A stretch of 64,000 bases of DNA, taken from contig NZ_KB907309.1 of NCBI RefSeq assembly GCF_000381925.1, positions 1,364,001 through 1,428,000 of the forward strand, written 5' to 3'. The notes below the pieces were generated by a model. It was not told the origin of the DNA and ran no database searches. It was given only the letters and a program-made list of their open reading frames with translations. The number at the start of each line of letters is the position of its first letter. Position 1 is the first letter of the stretch. Shown piece after piece: positions 1-9,164 of this stretch. The translations under genes were made by a program, and so were the position numbers. The stretch is from Nocardia sp. BMG111209 (GTDB taxonomy: Bacteria > Actinomycetota > Actinomycetes > Mycobacteriales > Mycobacteriaceae).

Positions 1-1915
1 CGGCGGCGAATTCGCCGGATCCGTACGGAGCGTTCGGCTGTGCGGGCCGCGGCGTCGCGGCCGGCTGCGCAGCCGATCGGTACGGGTCGGCCGGGCGGCC
101 GGTGGCCGGTTCGCCGGGCCGGGGCGGCTCGGCCGGACGGCCGCCGGACCGGACCGGGAACTCGCCGGACCGGTACGGATCGGCGGTGCGCGCCGGATAC
201 TCGCCGGATCGATAGGGGTCGGCGGGTGGCTTGCGGACCGCCGGTTGTTCGCCGGACCGGGCCGGATATTCCCCCGACCGGTAGGGATCGGCGGCCGGTC
301 GGCGCACGGCGGGTTGTTCACCGGATCGGTAGGGGTCGGCCGGCGCTCTGCGGCCCGCGGCCGGGTCCTCCGGCCGGTACGGATCACCCGCCGCGCGGGG
401 AGCCCGGCCGGGTGGGGTGGCCGCGCGGCGACCGGCGTCGGCGGGCCGGGCCGCATCGTCGTCCGGCCGCCGCCCGCGGCCGGAACCGGATCGGTCGTGC
501 AGGTCGGCGTAGTAGCGGTCGAGATCGTCGTCCTCGTGCTCGTGCTGCTCGGCCCCGTGCTCGCCGGTGATCGGCTCCCGGTCGCGTCGGCGGGCGGGCT
601 GTTCGGGGCGCCGGGTGCGGGTGCGGGGCGGCTCGTCCTCACCGTCGGGGCGCGGCCGCCGGGCCGCACCGCGCCGGGCCGGAACAGGTTCGGCCGCACC
701 GAAGGGCCGGGCCAGCAGGACCGCGATGGCCGTGGTCAACGGCACCGACAGCGCCAGGCAGATACCACCCACGGCGGATCGGGCGATCTCGATCGCGACC
801 GCGTCGCCGGTGAGCACATCGGTGATCGAGCGGCCGGCCACCGAGAACAGCAGCAGCAGCGGCAGCGCCCCGCCCGCGTACGCCAGCACCAGGGTGTACA
901 CCGTGCTGGCGATGTGGTCGCGGCCCACCCGCATGGCGGCCGCGAAGACCTCCCGCCGCGAGGCGGCCTTGTCGAGGGTGGCCAGCTCGAACGCCGCCGA
1001 CGCCTGGGTGATCGTGACGTCGTTGAGCACGCCGAGCGAGCCGATGATGAAGCCGGCCAGCAGCAGTCCGGTGATGCTGACGTGCTGCAGATACGTTGCG
1101 ACGTTGGTGTTCTGCTCCTCGGACAGCCCCGTCACATGGGTGAGCTTCAGCGTCACCCAGGACAGCACGGCCGCCAGCACCATCGCGCTGAGCGTGCCCA
1201 GCAGGGCCGAACTGGTGCGCAGATTCACCCCGTGCGCGAGATACAGCACCACGTAGAGGATCACCGCCCCGGCGATCAGCGCGACCGGCAGCGCGGGCTT
1301 CCCGTCCAGCAGCGCGGGTAGCAGGAACACCACGAGCACCCCGAACGCCAGTCCGAGGCCCAGTACGGCCCGCAGCCCGCGCCACCGCGCGACCACGACG
1401 ATCACCACCACGAAGCAGATCAGGATCAGCGTCAGCGGTATGCCGCGGGAATAGTCGTCGAACGAGTAGACGGGTACGCCGCTCGGATCGTTCTGCCGCA
1501 CCAGCCGGATGTGGTCACCGGCGTGCAGGTCGGGTTGTCCTGGGCCCGGGGCGATTTCGAGCAGCGTCTTCTTGCCCTGATGCGGCCCGGAGTCGATCGA
1601 GACGGTGCTGCGCTGGCAGTTGTAGGAGTTGGGCCGCGGCGCGGCGGGGGTGTCGTCGAAGACCTTGCCGTTGGACAGGCTGCCGCACGCTCCGATGTCC
1701 TGCATCACCACGGTGCCGGATTCGGTCTGCATCGCCCCGCCGACGCCGTTCTGCATCGGCAGCGGGATGTCGACGTGCTGGTGGCTGGGCCACATCCAGA
1801 CCGCGCCGATCAGCACGAGCACGCCGATGCCCGTGAGCAGCCCGATCACCACCCGCTTGGCGGTCGTTCCGATCTCGAGCGGACCGGAGTGATGGTGGTG
1901 ATGGTGGTCGCTCAC
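1..1915 (-). CDS. YibE/F family membrane protein (3' end outside window)
   Basis: The reading frame starts at GTG 1915, just after an AGGGA ribosome binding site, and stays open to base 1, so the C-terminus is missing. Residues 4-9 are six histidines in a row. A transmembrane segment at about residues 22-42 is followed by an extracytoplasmic region containing two cysteines. A hydrophobic core of several membrane helices then begins at about residue 150, in the style of YibE/F proteins; their transported substrate is not established. After about residue 400 the protein becomes a charged, disordered tail in which the motif DPYRSGE followed by Y, Q or F and then P recurs. The family call rests on the overall helix pattern and sequence character, the tail on direct translation. 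The gene has the same orientation as the aminotransferase upstream but is 400 bp away, so it probably has its own promoter. Confidence 0.8.
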   Translation of the reverse strand, partial: MSDHHHHHHSGPLEIGTTAKRVVIGLLTGIGVLVLIGAVWMWPSHQHVDIPLPMQNGVGGAMQTESGTVVMQDIGACGSLSNGKVFDDTPAAPRPNSYNCQRSTVSIDSGPHQGKKTLLEIAPGPGQPDLHAGDHIRLVRQNDPSGVPVYSFDDYSRGIPLTLILICFVVVIVVVARWRGLRAVLGLGLAFGVLVVFLLPALLDGKPALPVALIAGAVILYVVLYLAHGVNLRTSSALLGTLSAMVLAAVLSWVTLKLTHVTGLSEEQNTNVATYLQHVSITGLLLAGFIIGSLGVLNDVTITQASAAFELATLDKAASRREVFAAAMRVGRDHIASTVYTLVLAYAGGALPLLLLFSVAGRSITDVLTGDAVAIEIARSAVGGICLALSVPLTTAIAVLLARPFGAAEPVPARRGAARRPRPDGEDEPPRTRTRRPEQPARRRDREPITGEHGAEQHEHEDDDLDRYYADLHDRSGSGRGRRPDDDAARPADAGRRAATPPGRAPRAAGDPYRPEDPAAGRRAPADPYRSGEQPAVRRPAADPYRSGEYPARSGEQPAVRKPPADPYRSGEYPARTADPYRSGEFPVRSGGRPAEPPRPGEPATGRPADPYRSAAQPAATPRPAQPNAPYGSGEFAA

Positions 1916-2314
1916 CGAGTCCCTGCCTGTCGTCGTGTGCCTGACCGAAGCGAGCCTAAATGATTCACCTTGGCAACTTCTCGAGAGTGGAGCACGCCAT
2001 TGTGGGACGATCATCGGCCCGACCGGCCCGCATCCCGGTGGCAACCACTGTGGCGGGACAGCCGGATACCCGATACGGGTACCGCGGAAAGTGGGAGGGG
2101 CGGCGGAGAGCAGGGGGATGTCTCCGCCGCCCGGGGGATCCGGCGGCCCAGGGGGGTAGGCGCTGCCGAATCCAGGGCCGAGCGGCCCAGGGGGGGTAGG
2201 CGGCTCGGCCGGGCACTCGAAGTGCCGAGGCCTACTGTACACAAAACGTCGCGGTTTGCACCAGCCAGTCGTCAAAAACCGAAAGTTTCCGAACTCAGGG
2301 TTGGTTTTGTGGCC
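1916..2314. other. Intergenic region upstream of the YibE/F gene
   Basis: This 399-bp stretch has no convincing gene. It holds a pair of G-rich direct repeats (listed separately) and a perfect 6-bp inverted repeat with a 3-nt loop at 2212-2226 (GGCACT-cga-AGTGCC). That hairpin lies past the 3' end of the aminotransferase gene but has no T-run, so calling it a terminator is uncertain. The promoter of the YibE/F gene must lie here on the minus strand. I see no clear -35/-10 pair. Confidence 0.5.
2143..2202. repeat. Two near-identical 20/21-bp direct repeats
   Basis: GCGGCCCAGGGGGGTAGGCG occurs at 2143-2162 and again at 2182-2202, where the G-run is one base longer. The copies are 19 bp apart. 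The one-base difference in the homopolymer fits slippage. Function is unknown; it could be a protein-binding or transcript-end element. Confidence 0.7.
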
Positions 2315-3565
2315 CTATTGCCGGTACCCGGCCAGGAAGTTACCGAACCTCTCGATCGCCACGGCGAGATCCCGCGCCCACGGCAGCGTCACGATCCGCA
2401 GATGATCGTGATGCGGCCAGTTGAAGCCGGTACCCTGCACCATCAGGATCTTCTCCTGCAACAACAGGTCCAGGACCAGCTTGCCGTCGTCGTGGATCTC
2501 GTGCACCTCCGGATCCAGCCGCGGGAAGGCGTACAGCGCCCCCTTCGGCTTCACACACGAGACACCGGGGATCGTATTGAGTCGCTCCCACGCCACGTCG
2601 CGTTGTTCCAGCAACCGTCCGCCGGGCAGGATCAGATCCTCGATACTCTGATATCCGCCCAGCGCCACCTGAATCGCGTGCTGCGCGGGCACATTCGGGC
2701 AGAGCCGGGACGAGGCGAGCAGATCGATCCCCTCCAGGAATCCGGCGGCGTGCTCGCGCGGGCCGGTGATCACCACCCAGCCGGAGCGGTAACCCGCCAC
2801 CCGGTACGTCTTGGACAGGCCGTTGAAGGTCAGACACAGGAGGTCGGGCGCCAATGTCGCCAGCGAGATGTGCTTGGCGTCGTCGTAGAGGATCTTGTCG
2901 TAGATCTCGTCGGCGAGCAGCAGCAGTTGATGTTTGCGGGCGAGGTCGACCAGCTGCTGCAGCACCTCCGTCGAATACACCGCGCCCGTGGGGTTGTTCG
3001 GATTGATCACCAGCAGCGCCTTGGTGCGGTCGGTGATCTTCGATTCCAGATCGGCGATGTCGGGCTGCCAGCCGTTGGACTCGTCGCAGCGGTAGTGCAC
3101 GGGTGTACCGCCGGCCAGACTGGTCATCGCGGTCCACAGCGGATAGTCCGGCGCGGGGATCAGCACCTCGTCACCGGAGTCCAGCAGCGCCTGCATGGTG
3201 ATGGTGATCAGTTCGGAGACACCGTTGCCCAGGTAGACGTCGTTCACGTCGAATTCCGGGAAACCCGCCACCAACTGGTAGCGGGTCACGATCGCCCGCC
3301 GCGCCGACAGGATGCCCTTGGATTCGGAATAACCCTGCGCGTAGGGCAGCGCGGCGATGATGTCCCGCATGATCACATCCGGCGCGTCGAAGCCGAACGG
3401 TGCGGGATTGCCGATGTTGAGTTTCAGGATGCGATGGCCCTCGGCCTCCAGTCGTGCCGCGTGTGCGTGCACCGGCCCCCGGATCTCGTAGACGACGTTC
3501 TGGAGCTTGGTCGACTGCTCCAGGATGCGCGGGGGCCGATGATGTGACTGGCTGGTAGGACTCAC
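2315..3565 (-). CDS. alaA: Alanine/aspartate-type aminotransferase (class I/II, PLP)
   Basis: This is a fold-type I PLP aminotransferase, cytosolic, probably transferring the amino group between alanine (or aspartate) and 2-oxoglutarate. Visible marks are NIGNPAPFGF near the N-terminus, the substrate-side NPNNPTGAVY, the DEIYDKILYD segment carrying the cofactor-nitrogen aspartate, and the PLP lysine in FNGLSKTYRVAGYRSGW. The GTG at 3565 is preferred to a TTG nine codons upstream, because TTG lacks a ribosome binding site and the conserved part (SHHRPPRILEQSTKLQNV) begins just after the GTG; this gives 416 residues. It corresponds to M. tuberculosis Rv0337c (annotated aspC), near the etfD homologue there as here. 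Which amino acid is the true substrate cannot be read from sequence. Confidence 0.92.
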   Translation of the reverse strand: MSPTSQSHHRPPRILEQSTKLQNVVYEIRGPVHAHAARLEAEGHRILKLNIGNPAPFGFDAPDVIMRDIIAALPYAQGYSESKGILSARRAIVTRYQLVAGFPEFDVNDVYLGNGVSELITITMQALLDSGDEVLIPAPDYPLWTAMTSLAGGTPVHYRCDESNGWQPDIADLESKITDRTKALLVINPNNPTGAVYSTEVLQQLVDLARKHQLLLLADEIYDKILYDDAKHISLATLAPDLLCLTFNGLSKTYRVAGYRSGWVVITGPREHAAGFLEGIDLLASSRLCPNVPAQHAIQVALGGYQSIEDLILPGGRLLEQRDVAWERLNTIPGVSCVKPKGALYAFPRLDPEVHEIHDDGKLVLDLLLQEKILMVQGTGFNWPHHDHLRIVTLPWARDLAVAIERFGNFLAGYRQ

Positions 3566-3631
3566 CCGATCAATGGTGCCACTGTCCGGCAAGGCGTTTT
3601 TCCACAGCGTCGGAATGTTATGAACGATGAT

Positions 3632-5023
3632 TCAGGATGTGGGGCTACCCGGCAGCATCCCCCGCGCCGCCGTGGTACCGCAGAATTCCTCGAGCCGTTC
3701 GTCCAGTCGGCGGGCCTCGCCCGCGTCCCGGAACCGCGGGCTCGCGATGTGCCGCCGCAGCCCGGTCATCCGCTCCTCCAACTGGGCGATGCGCTTGTCC
3801 TCGTCGAGTTGCAGTACCGGTTGCAGGGATTCGGTCGCGCCGTCGAGGCTTCCGTTGATCAGATGGGCGGCCGCGCTGTCGACCCGGGCCAGCGCCTCCG
3901 CGCCGTAGGACCGTTGCTGTTGCGGCCCGGCCGCGTACAACTCGATGGCCCGCTGGGTGGCGGCCAGCGCCGGCTCGGCCTGCCCGAGGTGGATGTAGGT
4001 GGCCCCGGCGTAGTACTGACTCTTCGGCTCGTTGAAGCCGAAGACGCCGCCGATCTCGTCGTGCAGGGTGTCGGTTCCGGTGCCGCCGCGCGCGGTGTCG
4101 GCCGCCCGGATGCAGCGTTCGGCATCGATCGTGCTGCCCAGTTTCGACCAGACGCGGGCCTCGATGTTGTGCAATCGCACCTGCGCGGTGGCCGACTGTG
4201 CGTACTGCTGCCCGCCCTGGGCCAGCAGCACCGCGCGCCGCGGCCGCTCGGACCAGTACTCGATGAGCGCCTGCATGCCACGGGTCCAGGCGCGAAGTCC
4301 GTTGTGCCCGCACAGTTCCGCGTACGCCCAGGCCGCGCGGGCCTGTTCGCCGGCGGCGTCGTGATAGCCGAGATCGGTACTGGCATTGGCGAGCAGGCCG
4401 GACAGAATTCCGGCTATCAGATACAGATGACTTGTGTCCGAAGGCTTTTGGCGACCCTCCAGCAATCGATACACCCGTCGCCGGACCCGCAACATCTCCA
4501 CCATCATCGGCGCGGGCGGTACATGAACATAGTCGTTGGCGATGCGGAGTACGTCGCTGTCGAGTTGTTCCAGGACGGTCGGCCCTAAATTGGAGGCCTC
4601 GGCCCGGCCCGCGTGCTCGCTTGCTTCGTGGGCAGCCGCCATGATCAGATCCCTCTCCGAAATTACCGCCAACGCATCGGCTCTCATCGCACCCGCGTCC
4701 ACGAGGTCCAAAAGTTCCGCGTCGGAGGAATAGTGGGCGCGCACCGAATCCGGTTGCTGCGCATCGTTTTCTGGCTCGACATGATCGATCGAGGCCTCGT
4801 CGATCAACGCCGCGAACCGTGCCCGCACGACTTCGTCGGACCTGGCCAGGGAGGTGTCCAGCGCAGCCTGATTCACCGGGCGCGGATGCACCCGGGCTCC
4901 GCCGGCCTCCCATTTCGAAACCAGCCGTTCGTGAACTCCGAGATGAGCAGCGAACTCCCGAATACTCATCCGCTTGGCATCGCGGAGAGCCCGGGCCTCC
5001 CTGCCTGACCACTGCCGTACCAC
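3632..5023 (-). CDS. XRE-type helix-turn-helix regulator with helical C-terminal domain
   Basis: The 463-residue protein begins at GTG 5023, eight bases after GGAAGGA; the frame stays open much further upstream but without a site. Residues 5-45 form a helix-turn-helix (MSIREFAAHLGVHERLVSKW). The remaining 400 residues are alpha-helical and TPR-like (AELCGHNGLRAWTRGMQALIEYW, HLGQAEPALAATQRAIELYA). Single-domain HTH plus TPR-like regulators of this build are abundant in Streptomyces and Nocardia, often paired with a small neighbouring gene. Here the divergent partner is the 149-residue gene at 5227, separated by 203 bp. The effector is unknown. DNA binding is inferred from the HTH alone. Confidence 0.85.
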   Translation of the reverse strand: MVRQWSGREARALRDAKRMSIREFAAHLGVHERLVSKWEAGGARVHPRPVNQAALDTSLARSDEVVRARFAALIDEASIDHVEPENDAQQPDSVRAHYSSDAELLDLVDAGAMRADALAVISERDLIMAAAHEASEHAGRAEASNLGPTVLEQLDSDVLRIANDYVHVPPAPMMVEMLRVRRRVYRLLEGRQKPSDTSHLYLIAGILSGLLANASTDLGYHDAAGEQARAAWAYAELCGHNGLRAWTRGMQALIEYWSERPRRAVLLAQGGQQYAQSATAQVRLHNIEARVWSKLGSTIDAERCIRAADTARGGTGTDTLHDEIGGVFGFNEPKSQYYAGATYIHLGQAEPALAATQRAIELYAAGPQQQRSYGAEALARVDSAAAHLINGSLDGATESLQPVLQLDEDKRIAQLEERMTGLRRHIASPRFRDAGEARRLDERLEEFCGTTAARGMLPGSPTS

Positions 5024-5109
5024 GACGTCATTCCTTCCCGAACGAACCGGTGCTGTCCAGGGTACGAGTGGTCGGTGATCTCGGCCACAGTCGAATTGGA
5101 GCCGGGAGG

Positions 5110-5122
5110 GGGCAATTCGCCC
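5110..5122. promoter_or_regulatory. Inverted repeat between divergent XRE gene and its partner
   Basis: GGGC-AATTC-GCCC lies about midway in the 203-bp divergent spacer, and AATTC recurs a few bases further right. Its position fits an operator for autoregulation by the XRE protein, but this is inferred from location and symmetry only. Confidence 0.3.
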
Positions 5123-5226
5123 AATTCCCGGTGAGGGGCAGCGAAAGGGCAGTGGTGAGCGGGTGACCGGGCGTTCCGGTTTCGGCCCTCCCGCGCGACC
5201 CTGATTAGGAATCGAGGAGAGCGCCC

Positions 5227-5676
5227 GTGAACGTCGAGAAACTCCACACAGTCGCGGAATGGGTGACGTTCTACCGGCAGGAGATGACATTGCCGGTCGC
5301 GGAACGCGGCGGTTTCGTCATGTTGCCCATGACGGCTCGGCTCGGCGTGGTCCATCTGCCCGTCGTGCGGGCGGAGCGGGTGCGGGATTCACTGACCCGG
5401 CAGGGCATCGCCGGGCCCGTGCTGGCCCGCCAGATCCGCTGGAGTTTCCTCGTGACACCGGACGGCCGGCCGGGTGCCCAGGTGCTGGAGGTACTGAACC
5501 GGCTCGATATCGGAATTCCGGTGGCGGGCAGCGCGGTCATGCTGCCCACCGGCCTGGGGCGCTGGACCCGGGAAGGCTGCCACTGGGTGGTACCGCCGGG
5601 GCCCGGCGCCGAACTCCCACCCCTGTCCATGGTCATCACGACCGCGCTGGCGGTGGGATCCGGCGGCGAGGACTGA
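5227..5676 (+). CDS. Small conserved hypothetical protein, partner of XRE regulator
   Basis: The 149-residue protein starts at GTG 5227 after GAGGAGA. There is no signal peptide, membrane segment or cysteine. Recognisable segments are LPVAERGGFVMLPMTARLGV, LNRLDIGIPVAGSAVMLPTG and GCHWVVPPGPGAELPPLSMV. The mix of short hydrophobic strands with GxxVxLP-like turns recalls small actinobacterial proteins distantly annotated as primase/polymerase-like and often sited beside XRE genes. This is a weak resemblance, so I assign no function. The divergent arrangement with the XRE gene suggests the two are regulated together. Confidence 0.75.
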   Translation: MNVEKLHTVAEWVTFYRQEMTLPVAERGGFVMLPMTARLGVVHLPVVRAERVRDSLTRQGIAGPVLARQIRWSFLVTPDGRPGAQVLEVLNRLDIGIPVAGSAVMLPTGLGRWTREGCHWVVPPGPGAELPPLSMVITTALAVGSGGED

Positions 5677-5782
5677 CCGCAGACCGGTCCTCGCCGTAGG
5701 GAGGCCGGGTCCGCCCCTTTCCGGCAGTCGACGGGGCGGACCCGGGCTTCGTCGGGTGATCCGGCCGGAGCTACGTTGGGTC

Positions 5783-8431
5783 GTGCGCACGATCGAGGGG
5801 ATCTGTGGCCGGGAACGGGAGCGGGCCGCGGTGGACGACACCCTCGCCGCACTCCGGGAGGGCCGCGGTTCGGCACTGCTGTGGTGGGGCGATCCGGGTA
5901 CGGGTAAGACCGCGATGCTGCGGTACGCGGCCGAAAGTGCCCCGGATTGCCGGATTCTGGCGTGTTCCGGGGTGGCGGCCGAATCGCCGCTGACCTTCGC
6001 GGCCTTACATCAACTGCTGTGGCCGGTCGCCGACCGGATCGCGGATCTGCCCGGTCCGCAGGCCGCGGCGCTGCGGGTCGCCCTGGGCCTCGGCGCGGGT
6101 GTGGCCGGTGAATTCCATGTCGCCACCGCGGTGGTCACGCTGTTGTCACGGCTGGCGGCGACCGCTCCGGTGCTGCTGTCGATCGACGATCTGCAATGGC
6201 TCGACGAGGCCACGGCTCGGACCCTGCGGTTCGTGCTCCGCCGCACCACCGCGGTGCCGATCGGGCTGCTGGCCGCCTGCGACGGCGATCCGGCCGGGAC
6301 ACAATGGAATTCGCTGCCCGCGCGATGGCTCGGCCCGCTCGCGGAACCCGACGCTCGGGCACTGCTGCGGCAGCGGCACGGCACATTGAGTGCCTTCCGC
6401 AGCGGCCGGGTCCTCGCCGTCAGCGGCGGCAATCCGCTGGCCCTGTGCGAATTACCGGTCACCGCACCGGAATACGAGGGTACGGCGAGCCGGCCGGCGC
6501 CGGTGGGGTCGCGGGTGCGGCAGGTGTTCGCGCAGCGGCTGGCCGCCCTGTCCGGTCCGCTGCGCACGCTGCTCGTCGTGGTCGCCGCGGAGGATCTCGG
6601 CGATCTCGCGATCGTGAGCCGGGTGGCGACGGAATCCGGTGTGGGCGAATTGATCTGGTCACAGGCCGGCGCGGCCGGACTGGTCCGGATCGGGGACGGC
6701 CGGATCGTGGTCGGGAATCCGCTGCTCTGCGCCCTGGCCTACGAGGTCGCCGCGGCAGAGCAGCGGGGGTGGGTGCACCGCGCGCTGGCGGAGGCGCTGG
6801 TGGCGGCCGGCGAGCCGGATCTGGCGCTGTGGCACCGGGCGGCGGCCACCGCCGGACCGGACGACGAACTCGCTCGCGCCCTGGCGAATTCGGCCCGGCG
6901 GCGCGCCGAGCGATCCGGCCGGCTGACCGGCGCGATGGTGCTGCGCCGCGCCGCCGAGATGTGCACCGACGCGGACCGCGCCGGCCGCTGGCTGGCCTGG
7001 GCGGCGCGCGCGGCCTGGGAGGCCGGCGATGTGGAATCCGCTCGCGCCCTGCTGGATCGGGCCGGTGGCGCGCTGCCGGCCGATCGGATGGCCGCGAGCA
7101 CCGCGGGTCTGGCGGGACTGCTGGAGATGGCCACCGGATCGCCCGCCCGCGCCGGCGAGATGCTCGCCCGCGACGCCGCACTGGTGCGCGAACCGATGGC
7201 CGGGGATCTGCGGCGGGTGGCCGAGCGCGCCGAATGGGCGGCGGGCCGGTCCGAGCCCGAGCCCGATATCGCACCGCTGCTCGACCGGCTCGACGAGGTC
7301 ACCGCTGCCTCGCCACCCGGGGTCGCGGCCCGGCTGCTGCCGCCGGCGGCGTTGGTGCTGGCCTGGGGCCTGGCCGGGCGAGCGCTCGGACCGTATACGG
7401 AAGTCGCGGCGCGACTGCGGGATTCGGGCGATATCGCGGGCCTGGCCTATCTCCTGCCGCAGCTGGTGGCCGTGCAGATCGCCACCGATCAGTGGGCGGA
7501 GGCCGGGGTCACCCTGCGCGAGGCGACCCGGCTGGCCGAGGCCGGCGATTGGGAGAACACGCAGGCCGCCTGCCACAATCTGGCCGCGAAACTGGCGTCG
7601 TTCCGCGGTGATTCGGCGGCGGTCGAATTCCATGTCGAACAGGCGCTGGCGCTCGCCCGGCCGCGGCGGATGCGGGTGCTGATCGCCGGTGCGTACTGGC
7701 ATCGGGGCGTGCACGAGTTGAGTATCGGCAATCCGGAGGCGGCCTACGAATTGCTGCGCACGCTGAGCCTGCCGGAACACGAGTCCGCGCATCCGACGAT
7801 CGCTCGGCTGGCCGCCGCCGATATCGTCGAATCGGCCTGGCGTTCCGGGAATTTCGAGGCGGCGACGACCCACAGCGAATTGTTGCGGGCCTGGGCGTTG
7901 CGTTCCCGGGCGCCGTGGGCCGTCGCATCGACATATCGGGTATTGGCCTTGCAATCCGAGGGTTTCGTAGCGGAGCGTTATTTCCGGCGTGCGCTGGAGG
8001 TACGCGGGATGCCTCGGAACACGTTCCATCGAGCACGCACCGGACTGCTGTACGGTGAATGGCTGCGCCGCGCGCGCCGCCGTGCCGATGCGGCCGAACA
8101 GTTGCGTCTGGCGTACGAGGGTTTCCAGCGCATCGAGGCCGGCCTGTGGATGAAACGCGCGGCCCGGGAATTGGAGCTGACCGACGCGCCGTCGGGTGGC
8201 CGCCGGGGCAGCGACACCCTGTTGACCGGCCAGGAGTTGCGGATCGCGGAGCTGGCGGTGGCCGGGCTGACCAACCGGGCGATCGCCGGTGAGCTGGCCA
8301 TCAGCCCCCGCACGGTCGGTCACCATCTCTCCCAGGTGTTCGCGAAATTGGGTGTGCGCGACCGGAAAAGTCTGATGTTTGTCGACCTCGGCTCGGGGTT
8401 ATCCACAGCGCGGAGCGAATCCACAGGTTAG
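5783..8431 (+). CDS. Large ATP-binding LuxR-family regulator (LAL type)
   Basis: This is a cytosolic transcription regulator of about 882 residues. Order: an N-terminal AAA/STAND ATPase with Walker A GDPGTGKT (about residue 36) and Walker B LLSIDDLQWLD, a long helical TPR-like middle, and a C-terminal LuxR helix-turn-helix ending in LAISPRTVGHHLSQVFAKLGV. Size and order match the LAL (large ATP-binding LuxR) class, whose ligands and targets are usually local. GTG 5783 gives a start at RTIEGICGRE, where this class normally begins; GTG 5756 is nine codons upstream with no better site. No adjacent biosynthetic cluster is visible, so the target is open. The 374 bp following have no gene. Confidence 0.88.
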   Translation: MRTIEGICGRERERAAVDDTLAALREGRGSALLWWGDPGTGKTAMLRYAAESAPDCRILACSGVAAESPLTFAALHQLLWPVADRIADLPGPQAAALRVALGLGAGVAGEFHVATAVVTLLSRLAATAPVLLSIDDLQWLDEATARTLRFVLRRTTAVPIGLLAACDGDPAGTQWNSLPARWLGPLAEPDARALLRQRHGTLSAFRSGRVLAVSGGNPLALCELPVTAPEYEGTASRPAPVGSRVRQVFAQRLAALSGPLRTLLVVVAAEDLGDLAIVSRVATESGVGELIWSQAGAAGLVRIGDGRIVVGNPLLCALAYEVAAAEQRGWVHRALAEALVAAGEPDLALWHRAAATAGPDDELARALANSARRRAERSGRLTGAMVLRRAAEMCTDADRAGRWLAWAARAAWEAGDVESARALLDRAGGALPADRMAASTAGLAGLLEMATGSPARAGEMLARDAALVREPMAGDLRRVAERAEWAAGRSEPEPDIAPLLDRLDEVTAASPPGVAARLLPPAALVLAWGLAGRALGPYTEVAARLRDSGDIAGLAYLLPQLVAVQIATDQWAEAGVTLREATRLAEAGDWENTQAACHNLAAKLASFRGDSAAVEFHVEQALALARPRRMRVLIAGAYWHRGVHELSIGNPEAAYELLRTLSLPEHESAHPTIARLAAADIVESAWRSGNFEAATTHSELLRAWALRSRAPWAVASTYRVLALQSEGFVAERYFRRALEVRGMPRNTFHRARTGLLYGEWLRRARRRADAAEQLRLAYEGFQRIEAGLWMKRAARELELTDAPSGGRRGSDTLLTGQELRIAELAVAGLTNRAIAGELAISPRTVGHHLSQVFAKLGVRDRKSLMFVDLGSGLSTARSESTG

Positions 8432-8805
8432 CCGGGCAGCCCGCGCCCGCGCGTGGTCCGGAGATCGCTTGTGAATAGGCGAAATTTCAAATACCCGGCA
8501 CGATTCGTGGATCGGTATGTGTATAGGTATGCGTATACCGCGCACCCGCGCGCACCGGATAGCTGTGAAGTCGCTGTTTTTCACATTCACGCTGAATTGC
8601 GCCGCAACCATTCCCGGATCTATCCACATGGTTAATAGTCGGCAAATTGGAGCCGATCGGTCTGATATCGCGTTTCCGATACGACCGGCGGAAACGCACC
8701 GGGCCTGTGGTAGAAATTCGCCGGTCGGTGTGATCACCGACTACCCGGTCGGCGGCCGTACGGTCGGCGACCGGTCGAGGGAAACGGATTCGAGGGGAAA
8801 TTTCG
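8432..8805. other. Gene-free stretch between LuxR regulator and secreted peptide
   Basis: No credible coding frame was found in these 374 bp. The segment 8470-8700 is noticeably richer in A+T than its surroundings. It holds a perfect 5-bp inverted repeat with 4-nt loop at 8526-8539 (GGTAT-gcgt-ATACC), preceded by the related string GGTATGTGTA at 8514-8523. The promoter of the small secreted protein at 8806 should lie in the right half, but I cannot fix it. Confidence 0.45.
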
Positions 8806-9030
8806 ATGAAGAAGATGCGTATCGTGGGTACGGCGGCGGTTGCCGCAGGTCTGCTGCTCGGTGGTGCCGGTGTGGCCGCGGCCGACAACGGCGCGGCGCA
8901 GCCGGTGGACGACAGCAGCACCCCCACGACTACGTCGACCGGCTCCGCCACTCTGACCCAGGGCCTGGTGAACATCCTGGCGAGCGGTAGCGCTGCTTCC
9001 TCGAAGGGCACCACCGGAACCGACAAGTAG
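8806..9030 (+). CDS. Small secreted protein (74 aa)
   Basis: ATG 8806 follows GAGGGGAAA. The first 26 residues are a standard Sec signal peptide (basic MKKMR, then a hydrophobic stretch) with a likely cleavage after GVAAA before DNGAAQ. The mature part of about 48 residues is low-complexity Ser/Thr/Gly (DDSSTPTTTSTGSATLTQGL). It lacks cysteines and known domains. A strong bidirectional terminator at 9133 closes it. I do not recognise a family. Confidence 0.75.
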   Translation: MKKMRIVGTAAVAAGLLLGGAGVAAADNGAAQPVDDSSTPTTTSTGSATLTQGLVNILASGSAASSKGTTGTDK

Positions 9031-9132
9031 AAATCGCGGCCCATCGCCGGACCGGTTCCACATCCGATCCGGCGACCGGGGGGTCGTCGAACGGTGAACG
9101 GCGTCGTCGCAGATCCACCGTTCACCGGAGAA

Positions 9133-9164
9133 ACGCCCCGGCCTCACCGAGGCCGGGGCGTTTT
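9133..9164. terminator. Bidirectional rho-independent terminator
   Basis: A perfect 13-bp stem (9133-9145 with 9149-9161) around a 3-nt loop is flanked by TTTT on the right and AAA on the left. It sits between convergent genes and can end both the plus-strand secreted-peptide transcript and the minus-strand pair. The stop codon of the minus-strand gene lies inside the stem. Confidence 0.85.

Noticed and set aside
2212..2226. Terminator of the aminotransferase gene
   Set aside because: The stem is only 6 bp and no T-run follows on the minus strand, so it is noted only as a hairpin.
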